In this document: piece after piece, positions 1 to 11,862 of the stretch | Numbering within the stretch: position 1 is the first letter of the stretch | Layout: each line of letters begins with the position of its first letter | NCBI GenBank assembly: GCA_907165065.1 | Contig: OU015532.1 | Coordinates: forward strand, 32,163,339 to 32,227,338 | DNA length: 64,000 nt | Source: Caprimulgus europaeus | Lineage: Eukaryota > Chordata > Aves > Caprimulgiformes > Caprimulgidae | Direction: 5' to 3' | Made by a program: the position numbers and the translations under genes | The notes under the pieces: model-generated | What the model saw: only the letters and a program-made list of their open reading frames with translations | Databases searched by the model: none | Told to the model about the DNA's origin: nothing

Positions 1-2062
1 GTAAACTGTAGATAATTTCCAAAAGATGAAAAATGAGTATTTGCTCTAAAGTGAGATCTAAGTGTTTTCAAAATCATCATGTTTTTGAAGACACATAGCA
101 ATGTTGATGGACTAACTTAGAGCAATTAGCAGTGTTCAATGAGCGTTTGTAGCAGTAGCCTTCTGCATTGTGTATTGGTCGGCTTTTGATGAAAAATGGT
201 GAGAACTCTACGAATTTAGAGGTTTGATAGGTTCTGCCTCCAACAGAGGTTGAATCTTCCAAGGACACAGAAAATTAGATAGGTTTATTAAATTTTGTTC
301 AGTCTAGCAACACTCTAATTTGCTATGTTCTAAAGCAGTAGTTTATATTAAAACCCTTTTTTCTTAATGGGAAATCAGTTTCCCAGTAAAAAATAATTAT
401 TTGGCCAAATACAGATATCACACTGAGTCACTGATTTTAAATAATTATGCTGAGACATATACATACTAGAGCAGTACAATTACTTCCATTTTTCTCCAAA
501 TGGAAATAGCACATTTCTTTAATCATTATGTATGGAATATTATGTTCTCTTTCTTGTCATTTCAAAGAAATGTCTTTCATCTCTCATGCAGATTAGGCAA
601 AGGAAAGGATGAATTAACTGAGCAAGCATCAAAATCTGGTTATTATTAAAATGAGAGCATTAGCAAGATCTGAATATAAAAACTCATAAACAAAATGTAA
701 GTACAGTAAACTGCTTGCATTTTGTATGATGGAATGCTACTAGAAAAACTTAAGAAAATTAATAAAAGTAATGTAATAGACATTCCTTATAGTTAATGGG
801 AAGAAATTTGAGGACATTTGATTTCTTGTTTCAGTCTTCCTTATGGGATAGAAAGTAATTTTCATGAGCTGTTACATAATTTTGGCATTTTTTTAAATAA
901 TCCAAAAATAGAGTAAAAAATATTAGGAAGCATGTATGGTCTGGGAGTTGCAATGTAGGATAATGGATTTAAATAGATGTCTCCCACAGGGACTATTGCT
1001 CTTGCTGACATCTGCATTATGAGTGTTTTCACACATTCATCGGGAAGGGATATGTGAGTGCTCAGGGCCAACAGAACCTTATCAATATCCCTATTTTCAG
1101 CAATCTCTAACATGAAAAGGAACTGGGAATTTATAAGATAACCTTACTGTATGTTTGCAAGAGCAAACACCAAAAAATCAGGAAGGCAATGTTTTCATTC
1201 TTACTAATGATAAATTGAATGTTCCTTTCAGCATAAGAAAGGCTGGAAGACTGGTCCCTTTAACTCATGATATTGTGATTTTGTGGTATCTTAATTAAAA
1301 TTCAGTAATTGTGCATGTCACTAGTAGTTTCCATATTCTTCAAAGAATAAGGTACATTTCAGACTGAGTGATAGTATCAGAAGACCAGTGATTTAAAAGG
1401 TACTGGAGAACAGTCTTTTACTCCGTAGATGATATTGAAATGTTATCGCTGAAATCATGAACTTAATTATAAAAATGCATGAGTTAAAAAACTTCTGCTC
1501 ATGCAAGGTACTGTCAAACGGAAACTAGTAGCTGAGCCGTGCTCCCCATAGAAATAGATAGAACACACAAAACCTTTAAGCAATGTCACGTTAAAAAACA
1601 ATTTACTTTTTTTCTGGACAAGGCATATTACTTGGAAAGGCAGAAAAGATGCTCAAAGAATGACCATTTCTGTGGAATTCATGAAACTATGGTAAATGTA
1701 TGATACAAAAGCTAGAGCAGTAATATTATAGCTCTTCACAGGATCTAAAATGAAGTTATAAAGGAATTACATTTCTACTTAGATCTTAATCTAAGGTAAA
1801 ATAAAGACATCAAACAGAAAGGAAACTAAAGAAGATTTCAAGTCCTAAAACTTAATTTACTTTAATCTATACAGAAGTCTTGAAATCAATTTGAAATATC
1901 TTTTCCTGACTACCCCAATAGGACTGAACAATTATTTTGATACACTCCTGCCTTGGTAGAAAGGAATAGAAATTAATTTTACCTCCAGTGCATATAATTT
2001 TGTGATCCTACTTTCACATACCTTAAGCTCAATTCATGTTCACTATTGCCTTTTTATTTCAG

Positions 2063-2138
2063 ATTGTTTATGGAAGCCGGGGGGAGAACTATCAAACCAC
2101 GAAAAGAAATTATTACCAGGCTTGAGCAAGGTAACAGA
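2063..2138 (+). other. Candidate small exon with weak KRAB B-box resemblance
   Basis: A pyrimidine tract ending in TTTCAG at 2057-2062 forms a good splice acceptor. The frame beginning at 2064 reads through KPRKEIITRLEQG (2094-2132). Two donor-like sites follow: AAG|GTAACA after 2130 and AGA|GTAAGA after 2138. The KRAB B-box of zinc-finger proteins carries a KP...I-x-RLEQG pattern, but here the gap between KP and the I-x-RLEQG core is two residues longer and the usual tryptophan region is absent. I see no KRAB A-box or zinc fingers nearby. It may be a decayed exon or pure chance. Confidence 0.17.
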
Positions 2139-2998
2139 GTAAGAAGATTGTCATAGAGTTAATTTAATGTTTTATTCATTATTTTTAATGTTTTCTTAAC
2201 TTGCCTGCAAGATATATTAAGAAATACAAGTCAGAAATCTGTTATAGTATACATTAATATTTATTCAAATGCATTAATTTTTTCTACCTTATAACTACCA
2301 CTACAACAGAATTGGAAGTTTTTAGTTTGAAAAGTTGCAAGTTCCTGAATTTTAGTAGCATTTTTTTTTCCTTTCCTCTTCAGTCTTACCAAAATAATTC
2401 ATTTTGGAAAATGGCTGATAAACATTTGTAAAAAAATATGCACATGGAACAACTTTATGAAAATTGGAAGTTGAAAAGCATTCTACTGCTGGCATATGCC
2501 TATATTTCTTGATTCTTGTGTCTAAGGGAAACAGTTTTCATGCAAAACAAACAAACTGAAAGGTTTCAGGCTGCTCCCGCTGGATTTTATCCTGCTTTGC
2601 TTGGAAAAAAAAAAATGAGGAAAGCCTGCTTTGAGATTTACAAAAATATGATACACAAGGAAAACCTTCCACTCATTTTGTTCTAAAATGACTTGAAAGT
2701 AGATTTAGCTATACAAACTCAGAATTCTTCATAAAGAAAGATTTTTTCTAGACCACCCTGAGCAAATAGGCATCCTCAAGATTTCAATGCGAGAAGTTCA
2801 TTTTGCTACCCATCCAAAATTAGTTACTTTCACAGTAGTGTTTCCAGTGATAAATCTCTGTTCTTATATATCATCAACTCCCAGGAAAAATTACCCACTC
2901 AGATAGAAATAAGAATACTCAGGTATTTTTTTAAAATTCATTAGATTATTTATAGTTTATTGTTACTCACACTTAGAATTCACCTTTTGGCATATCTG

Positions 2999-3055
2999 GG
3001 TTTTTTTCTTTTTTCTTTTTTTTTTTTCTTTTTTGGTTTGTTTTTGTTTTTTCCT
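2999..3055. repeat. T-rich simple tract
   Basis: A low-complexity pyrimidine stretch of T runs broken by single C and G bases, becoming TTTTTG-like at its right end. It has no coding potential and is probably slippage-prone. Confidence 0.8.
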
Positions 3056-4337
3056 AGAATAAAAATTGCAAAGATTGCATTAAAAAGATGCTGATAAGGA
3101 CTTTGAGGATGATTTAAATGATCACTATCAGAATAAAATCCATAAGTAGTTACTGGAGGTTAAAGTAGTTTGCAACCTGAGCTCCAAAGAAGAAAATGTA
3201 GTAAGCCAAGACTTTGGTCAAGAAATATGATCACAACCTTGAAAAGCAGTAAGGCTGTACTGCAAAAGGGATTTAGGACAAAGGGTGAAATTAGATGCAG
3301 GAATGCAGCTTCAAACAAATTACTAACTAGCTCTCAAGAGTTTCTGAAGGGCTTAAATATAATAGATATCTCATTGGCTAGCTCTTATCTCCTCCTCAAC
3401 TTGATCGGGCATGGCAAATCCTTAGTCTCTAAAATAACAGATTTTAGTCTCATTGTCTGAGAAGCCAGGTGGACTTAACCATTACTGATGAAAAAGATCA
3501 ACATTGCTTATTCACAAAATCTTTTAAGTAAGTTTTATAAGAAGGATTGTTACACTCATTGTTTTCATCAGGCAAAATAATATGCGGCATAATTATGTGA
3601 CTCACTGCATATATTCAGATTTGTCATTTATTTAAAATAAATACTATGTTTCTATCTGTAGGGACCAATAGGTAACTCATTCCATATAAAGGATATGTGG
3701 AATATGACAAAATGGCAGTGTTTACTTTGGTCTGTAGAAAGATTTACAAAATGGTACATCCATGAAATGGTGAATTATTGTTATGTCCTGTTTATTCCAA
3801 GAAGGGAATAGAGCAGTTAATTTCATTATAAGTATTAATTAATTGCACTAACTTTTCTGCAGATCAGTTTAGCAATAAGGTTTTCACCAATGGTGTTAGA
3901 GTCTAATATGGGATGGAAAAGGGCAGTTTCTTAAAGAAAAAGAGGCAAAATTTACAAACAAGCAAGAAAAAGAGAGATTGAGATAATAAGGAATAGAAAT
4001 AGTAAGCTAACAATGAGCATATTCACTTATTAATGATGCTGAGCGTAACCATAGGGTACTGAAGAAATAATAATGACTAAATATTTAGTTGCTACAGTTA
4101 CTATTCCTGATCTTTCTGTGAACCTCCCAAAGTGACAGCAGTGAGCACTGCTGTGGATCAAGGCCAATTTTGCACTTTTGCCATGGATCATAATTAAAAC
4201 AGATAAATGAATAAGGAAATGCCTGCAGAAAGAGATCAGTCTTGCAACATTTCCCGAAGGTCGTTAGATTTTTTTGAAGACTAAACTGTAGTTTAAATCT
4301 GCCCACTTACTGTGGATTCCTCCCTTTAGAACTTTTT

Positions 4338-4378
4338 TCCTTCTTTTTTCTTTTTTCTTTTTTCTTTTTTTTTTTCTG
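4338..4378. repeat. CT-rich simple repeat (CTTTTTT)n
   Basis: Imperfect units of C plus six or so T. The complementary strand reads as a lysine-rich spurious tail in a short minus-strand frame, which should not be taken as protein. Confidence 0.85.
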
Positions 4379-5701
4379 CAAAGAAACCAGCTGAGCATGC
4401 ATTCCAGTGAGGTACAGAGACACTATTACTCATCGTTTGGCTTATAATAGCCTTGATTATATGGGCATCATTGTTTTCAGTGGCATAAAAAGATCCCATC
4501 ACTGTACTTGCATAATGCAAACTGTTTCTTTTTAAGAACCCATGGAAACAAAACTGTAAATGGAAAGGATTATTATGAATTTTAGATCTGCCCCAATGGG
4601 TTCTTTTTCTACTTTTTCTGAGAAGATATTTTTCTTGTGTTTCTACCTACTATTGGTTATATCATTTCAGCTGGATTTCATTGCCTCTGCCCGAATTACC
4701 ATGAAATACCACCATATACTTTTCATGAGAGGATGTTTTTTCACCCCATATCTCATATCTGAAACTGAATTAGTGGGATGAAATGAAGAAAAAAAAAAAT
4801 TACTTTTTCTCATCTTTCATCAATACTACATGTAACTCTTCAAAAGAGAAAAAAAAGACAGGCAGGGAGAAACAGTAAATTACAGCCCCAAAGTAACACT
4901 GAGTACATAGATGATGCTTCTTGACTTTTTGCAGTGACATCAGCTTCTACCACTTCTTGCCAGTTGTGTCTGTTTGATTGGAAGCAGGCAGTACATTCTG
5001 ATTCTTACTAATTCCTGGCCTCCTCATGTAAAGCTTTGATTTCTGGCTCATTTTTACATCCTTGTTAAAAACTTTTGTGTTTGTACATGTGCATGTTTTG
5101 TTTTTCAGCAAGTATATCCAACACCACTCTGACTGCATAATTTCTTTGTATTCTGATTTGTTCTGCTATAAAGGAAATATCAGGAGAATACATTTGTATA
5201 AAATTTAAGTGCTTCATAAATTAACATTATACGGGATTGTATCTTGAACTTTCATGAATCTGAACAGCTCCATGGGCATTTCTGACCCAATAAGCACCCT
5301 CTAGATACTAACTATTATGTATGTTGATCCTTCCCAAAGGAAATAAAGATGAATACAAGGTCATTTTATATACCACAGGCTTAGGTTTCCCTACAACATA
5401 TTTATTACGAAGGGATATGGAAGGAGGGTTTTCTTTTGCCTCTGTGTTCCCTTGTTTCTGAAGTTAATTTAAATTATACAGATAGTTAGCAGTCTCTCCA
5501 GTGCAATAGTCCCAAAGAGAGGTCAATGGTGAATCAGATGTTCTCATAAAATTCTTTCACTGCCTGCTTCCACCACTACAAACACTTTTATTGAGAGAAT
5601 TCTTAATTAGTTAGTTTTCTGACTATTTTGCCCAGACAGGTCATTGAAAGGAACAATAGCCTGAAGAACAGTAAAGCCTATCAGTTACTGATTTACATTC
5701 A

Positions 5702-6000
5702 CAGAATGGTTAGGTTGGAAGGGACCTTAAAGATCACCTAGTTCAAACCCCCTTCCCGTCAGCAGGAACACCTTCCACTAGACCAGGTTACTCAAAGCCT
5801 CATCCAATCTGGCCTTGAACACTTCCAGGGAGGGGGCAGCCACAGCTTCTCAGGCAACCTGTTCCAGTGTCTCACCACTCTCACAGTGAAGAATGTCTTC
5901 CTAAAATCTAATCTAAATCTACTCTCGTCCAGTTTGTAATCATTGCCCCTTGTTCTATCACTACCCGCCCTTGTAAAAACTCCTTCCCCAGCCTGCCTTA
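5702..6000 (-). mobile_element. CR1 non-LTR retrotransposon, 5'-truncated 3' end
   Basis: Read on the minus strand this is the last ~300 bases of a CR1 element: the end of the ORF2 coding part followed by the short 3' untranslated region. On the plus strand its 3' end shows as CACAGAATGGTTAGG followed by the conserved TTGGAAGGGACCTTAAAGAT block. Its 3' block differs from the copies at 18364 and 63917 (different tract after the GGGACCT core), so it belongs to another CR1 subfamily. Severe 5' truncation is normal for CR1. It is non-coding today. Confidence 0.93.
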
Positions 6001-7149
6001 TTGTGAATAGACAGCTGCCTGCGACACGTAATTTAATACAAGCACATAATACATTCTGAGCTAGATAAAATATCTGGGGTTATGGGTGCATTATAACATA
6101 CTCAAAAAGTAGCACAATTCTGAACAGCCATAAAAAACAAACGAAGTCATGATGAACACATGGTGGTAATAAGTACTGCTAGTACTATCATTATTGGATA
6201 AAATATTCTGCCATGACCAAGGCCATTATATCCCAATGGAAACCAGTTTTGAAGGCCATAGTCTAACATGAAGTCTCAAAGGCAGCTGCAAAAGATAATT
6301 TGATTTGATCATTTGCTTTTGATTTTATTGTTTAAAAGACATTGTTCCAAAGTGAAAGAAAAAGGAGAGGAAAGTTGGGAATTAGAGGAATTTTGCAGGC
6401 CTGGTGACCTTTTTTTCTAACTCTAAGAAGACACTGTTGAAATAGCAAGATCAGAAAGAAAGATAATAAAAATGACATGGTGACTCAAATATTTTAGTTA
6501 TTTAGAACCATGAAATTAGTGAGGTCCCTATCCTTAAATGGAGGATTTCTCTAGCCTTGGCATATAGGAGAGGAGTTCATGTTGCAGTGGCAGATGCCAC
6601 ATTGGAATTGAACATTTTCAAGTTCTGCTTTTTCAAACACATCTCTATTTCTTCATAACACTGAATGTCTGCAGTCTGTATACACCTTATTACTCAGCCT
6701 GGTTTCTGGTTTCCTTTTAACTGTGGAACATGTTGTCCACCTAACATAAGGATATGTATTCAGAAACCATAAAAGTATATATTCCTGTTAATAGGCTTCC
6801 TTAAAATGTTGCTTTTTCCAAAAGCAACTACAATTGTATATTAAATGAATCTAATGTTCAGTGTACTCTACTCTTGATACTAGCACAGACATTCAGATTC
6901 TTTCTTAGACAGATTTAGCTTAGGTGGAAATTTTCTCATGTGAGTTTTATGTCATTTCTGTTTCAGAATAGCTATGATAGCCTTTCTGTGGTGAGCTTAG
7001 CTTTCCTAAAACAGAAATATTTTTTGGCTTCTCTCCTGGTTTTGTGCAATGTTGAAACTTAGTATTCAAATTTATTCTGATCTCATCTGAATTACCTACA
7101 CCTCTTTTAGAAAGAAAATGGACTTTGTTTATTTGGATAAAGTCTGCAT
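6001..7149. other. AT-rich non-coding DNA, nothing recognised
   Basis: Between the CR1 end and the minus-strand LTR I see only unique-looking AT-rich sequence. The right part (about 7000-7150) may be a highly diverged continuation of the LTR 3' end, but I could not follow it. Confidence 0.5.
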
Positions 7150-7882
7150 GGTCTGTAACTTCTTTGTTCCTGACTTTTTTACCTCCTCCCCACCATGAGC
7201 ACTTTAATAGGGATGGGAAATAGGGATTGCAGCCAGTTCATAATGCCACATTGCTGCTGCTCCTTCCTCCTCACACATTTCCTCTACTCCAGCATGGGTC
7301 CTTTACAGGGGCTACAAACCTTCAGGAAAACACTGCTCCCATAAAGATTTAGTGTGGATCCCCAATAGATTACAGTTCCTGCCAGAAAATCTGCTCTTGT
7401 ACAGCCTCCTCTTCATAGGCTACAGTTCCTACCAGGAGCCAGCTCCAGCCTGGCCTCTCCGTAGGCTGTAGTTTCCTCCAGGCATATCCTCCTGCTCACG
7501 GCATCAGGTCCTCCAGGCAATGCAGGGGGGACAACATGTTTCTCTATGGTCTTCCCTGTGAGCTGCAGGGAAATTTGCGCTCTGATGCTTGGAACTCCTC
7601 CTCTCTTTCCTTCCTCACTGACCTTCATGTCTGCAGGGCTGTTTCTTTTACATTTTTCCCTCTTCTCTCTCTCACAGCTGCTGAATCGCTTTTTAAAAAT
7701 ATTTCTTAACTATGTTATGACAGAGGCAACACCAGCATCACTGATGGGATCAGCTTTGGACAGTGATGGGTCTATTTTGGAACCATCTGAAACCAGCTGT
7801 ATCTAGCACAGGGTCAACCCTTAGTCTCTTCTCATAGAGGCCACCCTGCTTCCAAAACCTTGCCAAGTAAACCCAATACAGT
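7150..7882 (-). mobile_element. Endogenous retrovirus LTR, solo, minus strand
   Basis: On the minus strand the block starts near 7882 (CTGTATTGGGTTTACTTGGC) and runs through landmarks I recognise from a widespread avian ERV LTR family. These include the CCCTGCAGAC / AAGGTCAGTGAGGAAGG segment (7640-7605) and a degenerate tandem array (7300-7530). A GAGGAGGAAGGAGCAGCAG segment also matches (about 7268-7250). The same family recurs in the opposite orientation at 29690-30292. No internal retroviral genes adjoin it, so it is a solo LTR or a remnant. The low-position end is eroded and uncertain. Open frames inside it (7413-7628 minus, 7546-7806 plus) are not genes. Confidence 0.75.
7300..7530. repeat. 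Degenerate ~48-bp tandem array inside the LTR
   Basis: The phrase TACAGTTCCTGCCAG recurs in altered form at about 7371, 7421 and 7467, each time followed by a Ctg/ctcc-rich stretch, giving a period close to 48 bp with strong decay between units. Arrays of this kind lie inside this avian LTR family, and unit number varies between copies. Confidence 0.65.
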
Positions 7883-9270
7883 AATACAGAAAGCTGGCTG
7901 TGTAGATCTTACAATATTATCCTTGTCTAGGTTTATCTGTTAAAGCCAGATTTTATACAACTTAAGTCCAGTAAAGTTTTGTCAAGAGCTTTAACTGGAA
8001 TAAAAATAAGATGTTCTAACTGTCTTTGTTATCAAAAGGGTCTATACATTTATGCTTAATTATCAATAGCTAAAAAGAGATTTAAAATATTTCTATATGC
8101 TTTCAAGGAAAAAGTATTTTACCTAGGATTTTACCAATAGAATACCTGGACCATTTTACTACAGAGCAAGTAGACATGAATTTAAAAAGCATCAGTAATA
8201 TAGGACATAAATGAACATTTAAGAGTGGATGTCCCAAGCCAGCTGCAATTCATTTGGAGATGTTGTCCTGACAAAATTTCTGCCTAATTATCAATATACT
8301 GATATTGAACAATGCAATGAATGATTGAGAACTTGAAGGTGGTTCTGAGCTTCACTGACTGCATGAGCTGTAAAGGATGGCTCTAAGCCAGAAGAGTTGG
8401 AGACCACGGCAGATCTGATGTGGATGCCTGAAATATGATACTGTCATCTATGTTTCTTCCCAAAGTCATTCAGGCAAGAAGCGAGATGACCAAATAATAG
8501 CACCCTGTAGGTGCAAATCACCTGTGCGTTTCTACCGTAGAGTAACAAAGTTTGTCTTGTCACATAAGAAATCTTAATAAAGCAAAGCATACTATGATTG
8601 CTATGACTCTGTCTGTTTTCAAGAAATATGATTTATACTGATATAAAGGAATATGATCTATTCCCTTTGTAGGGAATTTATGAAACTACCTGAACTCTCT
8701 GAACCAGTCCATTCTTATCTGCATACACTTTAGGCCTAGTCTTGGGAAAGCAGCTGCCAGATGAATTCAAGAAATTCACCAAGATGGGAATTTGGATCAT
8801 TAAATTACCGTATATGTACATACAGGATTTAACAGGGTATGGGGGAGGGAAGGAGAAAAGCAAAACTGTAGCTGCTTCTTGTGTGGGGATATATCATGAG
8901 CACAGTGGACTACCGTTCATTTCAGCAGCAGGGATTGTATTTAATATTCTCTTTCTAGCATAGAATACAAACAGGTGCCTGCACTGACCTCACTGTATTC
9001 TTGGACAGAAGGTATTTACAAGCTTTTGAGACACAACGAAGATGTTAAAATTTTACTTTTGTATTTGAGATGGTGCAGTGGTGGATCTAAATCAAATCTC
9101 CTCTCTGAAACAGTCTTAGTGCATTTCCGGTGTTGCTGAGAGTGTTGGAGAAGAAATACTTAAGTATCTCATGCTAACCAATTTTGTCAGGTTCAGCAGT
9201 TGTGTCCCTTGTGGCCCTCCTCAAAAAGAGGAGTGTATCAGTAGATGCCTGAGAAGGGAGAAAGGCAGAA

Positions 9271-9294
9271 AGAAAAAAACAAAAACAAAAACAC
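9271..9294. repeat. (AAAAAC)n-like simple repeat
   Basis: A-rich tract with regularly spaced C bases, followed by a C-rich stretch and further A runs to about 9330. Confidence 0.8.
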
Positions 9295-11791
9295 AACCCC
9301 CCTGCTCCCCCCAAAAAAACAACCAAAAAACCCCAATGAAAAATAAGTAATACATGATGCATAATTTGGCCAAAATGCAAGGCATATAAAAATATTTCAC
9401 TTATGAGTGGAAAAAACAACTAGAAAAATTGGAGGTATTTATACAGCTGACAAAGTGTGCCTACCATTTGTTTAAAGGATTTGTAACCTTTAGCGATCTT
9501 GTTGATTCTCTAAATCCTTCTGGCTACTCAAGCCACAGCTGTTGCTTAGATAGCTTTTGCCTTTCCACTACCTCCCCTTAAAGTTTGATTATTGCTGTGC
9601 ACTTTCCAGGAGATAATACTTTTAAAACATTGGGAAATCTCATGCTACTGCATAATTCTTCAGCCCACTTCTAAGACTTCACTCCAAACAATTTTCCCCT
9701 TTGTTCCGCTAGTTGTCCCATGTAACAAATACATCCTAAAGGAAGTTTAAGGTGTTGGAGTTTTTTGAACAAAAAAAGTAAAGAATGACAATCAAGCAGC
9801 TAGTTCACTCACTGCAAGCACTAGCAGCTGGAAGGCAGGGGGAAAAAAAGCAACATTTCTATGGCATACTATGATCATGTGATACGGAAAAAGTCCCATA
9901 TAGGAGTAATCATTAACATTACGTAAAAAATCTGAACAGTGCACTCATATAATTTTAAAATTTGTTGTCCAAAGTATTGAACTAATCAGAATTTTCACTG
10001 ATTGAGAAATGGTCACAGAAAGATTTTGAGCCAGATTTTAAGAGCAGACCAGTTTATGACAGAACAGAAGCATGCCCCTATGGCCTTTATGTGTTTTTAC
10101 AACCAAACTATTTATCAGGCATTCCAATATTTAACACTCTCAATACATTGTTCAGAAATTACCTGACTACAGCAGATGTTTTGATGGGAATACTCAGGGT
10201 GATTCCAGCTGAAAAGTCATAAGCTACTTGCAGAACCTTTGAGGACTGAAAGGTAAAAATCCTGTATGTGTTTACTGTCTGCATATATTCTTTATACATA
10301 AGTAGTCTCAAAGCCAAATTCTCTGACCAATTTTTACAGCTGTAAGGGTGCCTTTGGACTCACTAGTGACATTTCACTTGTTATATATCAAAGACTTATT
10401 GATCTCCTCCTTAGATGTCTACATTAGAACTCTATAAGTCTACCTTACAGAGGGTCCACCACAGAAAATCACAGAATTTGGTCCAAATAAAAAGTTGTCC
10501 TGTCCCTTCCTCTCCCCTCCCTCCCCAAGCTGCCATGCAGGCGTACCTTTTCTAAAAGTGCATAACAGAGCAAAATGAGCAGGCTTCTCCATACAAGATG
10601 ACCGGCAAATTGCAATAGGGTTCACAGAAACCTGGAGGCTGTTATCTGGATCATGACCTGTATAAAGAGTGCCTTCCTTTCTGTGAAGGAGAGAAAATGA
10701 AATGTTTCACCACAGCTACAGCAAGGTGAGCTACAAACACCTTGCAACAAGCAACAGGTAACTGACTCAGAGACCATAACACCTGAAGAAATACTGAAAA
10801 AAGAAAAAGAGGCCTTACAAGGAGATCAACTTCCTCAGCATACTAAGGAAGAGGGCTCAAAAGGGAGCTGTCTTCCCAACTGGGTTATAAGGGAGGTATT
10901 TCACAGGAAGGCAAGAAGGTTGCTTCTATTTAGCAGGTAGCAGTTCACAGCTGCCTTCACTTTTATTGGCTTGGAAGAAAATTAAAGGCATAAAGATGAA
11001 GATTTCCAGTCTTTTTCAACAGGGGCTGCATGCCTTTAATACTGTAATTTAAAAAAATTATAATGGGTCCATTTTATTGAATATGTGGAAAAACATTCCA
11101 GGATCTGAATTTAAGCTTTATCTGAAAGGCAGTGGAGGACAGGTTGCCCTGATTTTGCTTATATTGATGCCAAATCACTTTTTAGCAGATTAGAACTAAG
11201 TCAGAACACAGCCTGGTTTTGTGTTCTTTATCTCTCTCTGGATACTTGCTTAATGCTCCAGCCTGCATATGCATATAGTCCTACTAGACTCCAACAGATG
11301 GCCTGTATCAAAGTTTTCTTGAAAGAACTGTGACTAATGTGAGCTGGCCCCATTAATCAAGTCTGGTCTGTATGGAAATATTCCCTAGCTGTGAACTGAG
11401 TAATTTCAAAAGGCCTCAGTTAGAAAGGACAACCTTTGTATACACAAATGTTCTCTTTTTTTGTGTGTGCGTGTGTCCATGAGGCAGACAGTATTGAAAG
11501 CGTGTATGTTTTAGGCTTGTTTTTAAGGTGTGCTCTGCAGGCACAGTTTATTTATATAAGAACTATAAAGTTTACTGACTTCTGTTAGTGTATTTTTTAT
11601 GGTTTAGGGATTTTAATAACAAAGGAGTTTGCTTTGGTTGTGTTTCTCTTTTTAAAAAATGTTTCTACTCTCTTAATTTGATACTCTTTGGGAAGACAAT
11701 GCTAAAGCTCTCCCATTGGCAAACAGGGACATATGTACCACTTGGGGAAGGAGAAGTTTGTTCAGTCTATGTCAGGTTTATTGCACCCCTA

Positions 11792-11862
11792 GAAAAATAA
11801 AATAAAATAAAATTAAATTAAAAATCCAACCCAAACCAAACAAAAATAAAATAAAGTAAAAC
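11792..11862. repeat. (AAAAT)n microsatellite, imperfect
   Basis: Several AATAA/AAAAT units at 11792-11823, then an interruption with CAAACC words, then more AAATAAAATAA units to about 11862. Confidence 0.85.

Larger units (their letters stand above)
1..5699. other. AT-rich non-coding DNA, no supported gene
   Basis: No gene or recognised transposon is visible apart from one exon-like segment at 2063-2138 and pyrimidine-rich simple tracts near 3000 and 4340. Short open frames, such as the 96-codon one on the plus strand at 3170-3460, carry no motif I recognise, and frames of that length are expected by chance over 64 kb. Whether this is intergenic or intronic cannot be decided from the sequence. 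Confidence 0.6.
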
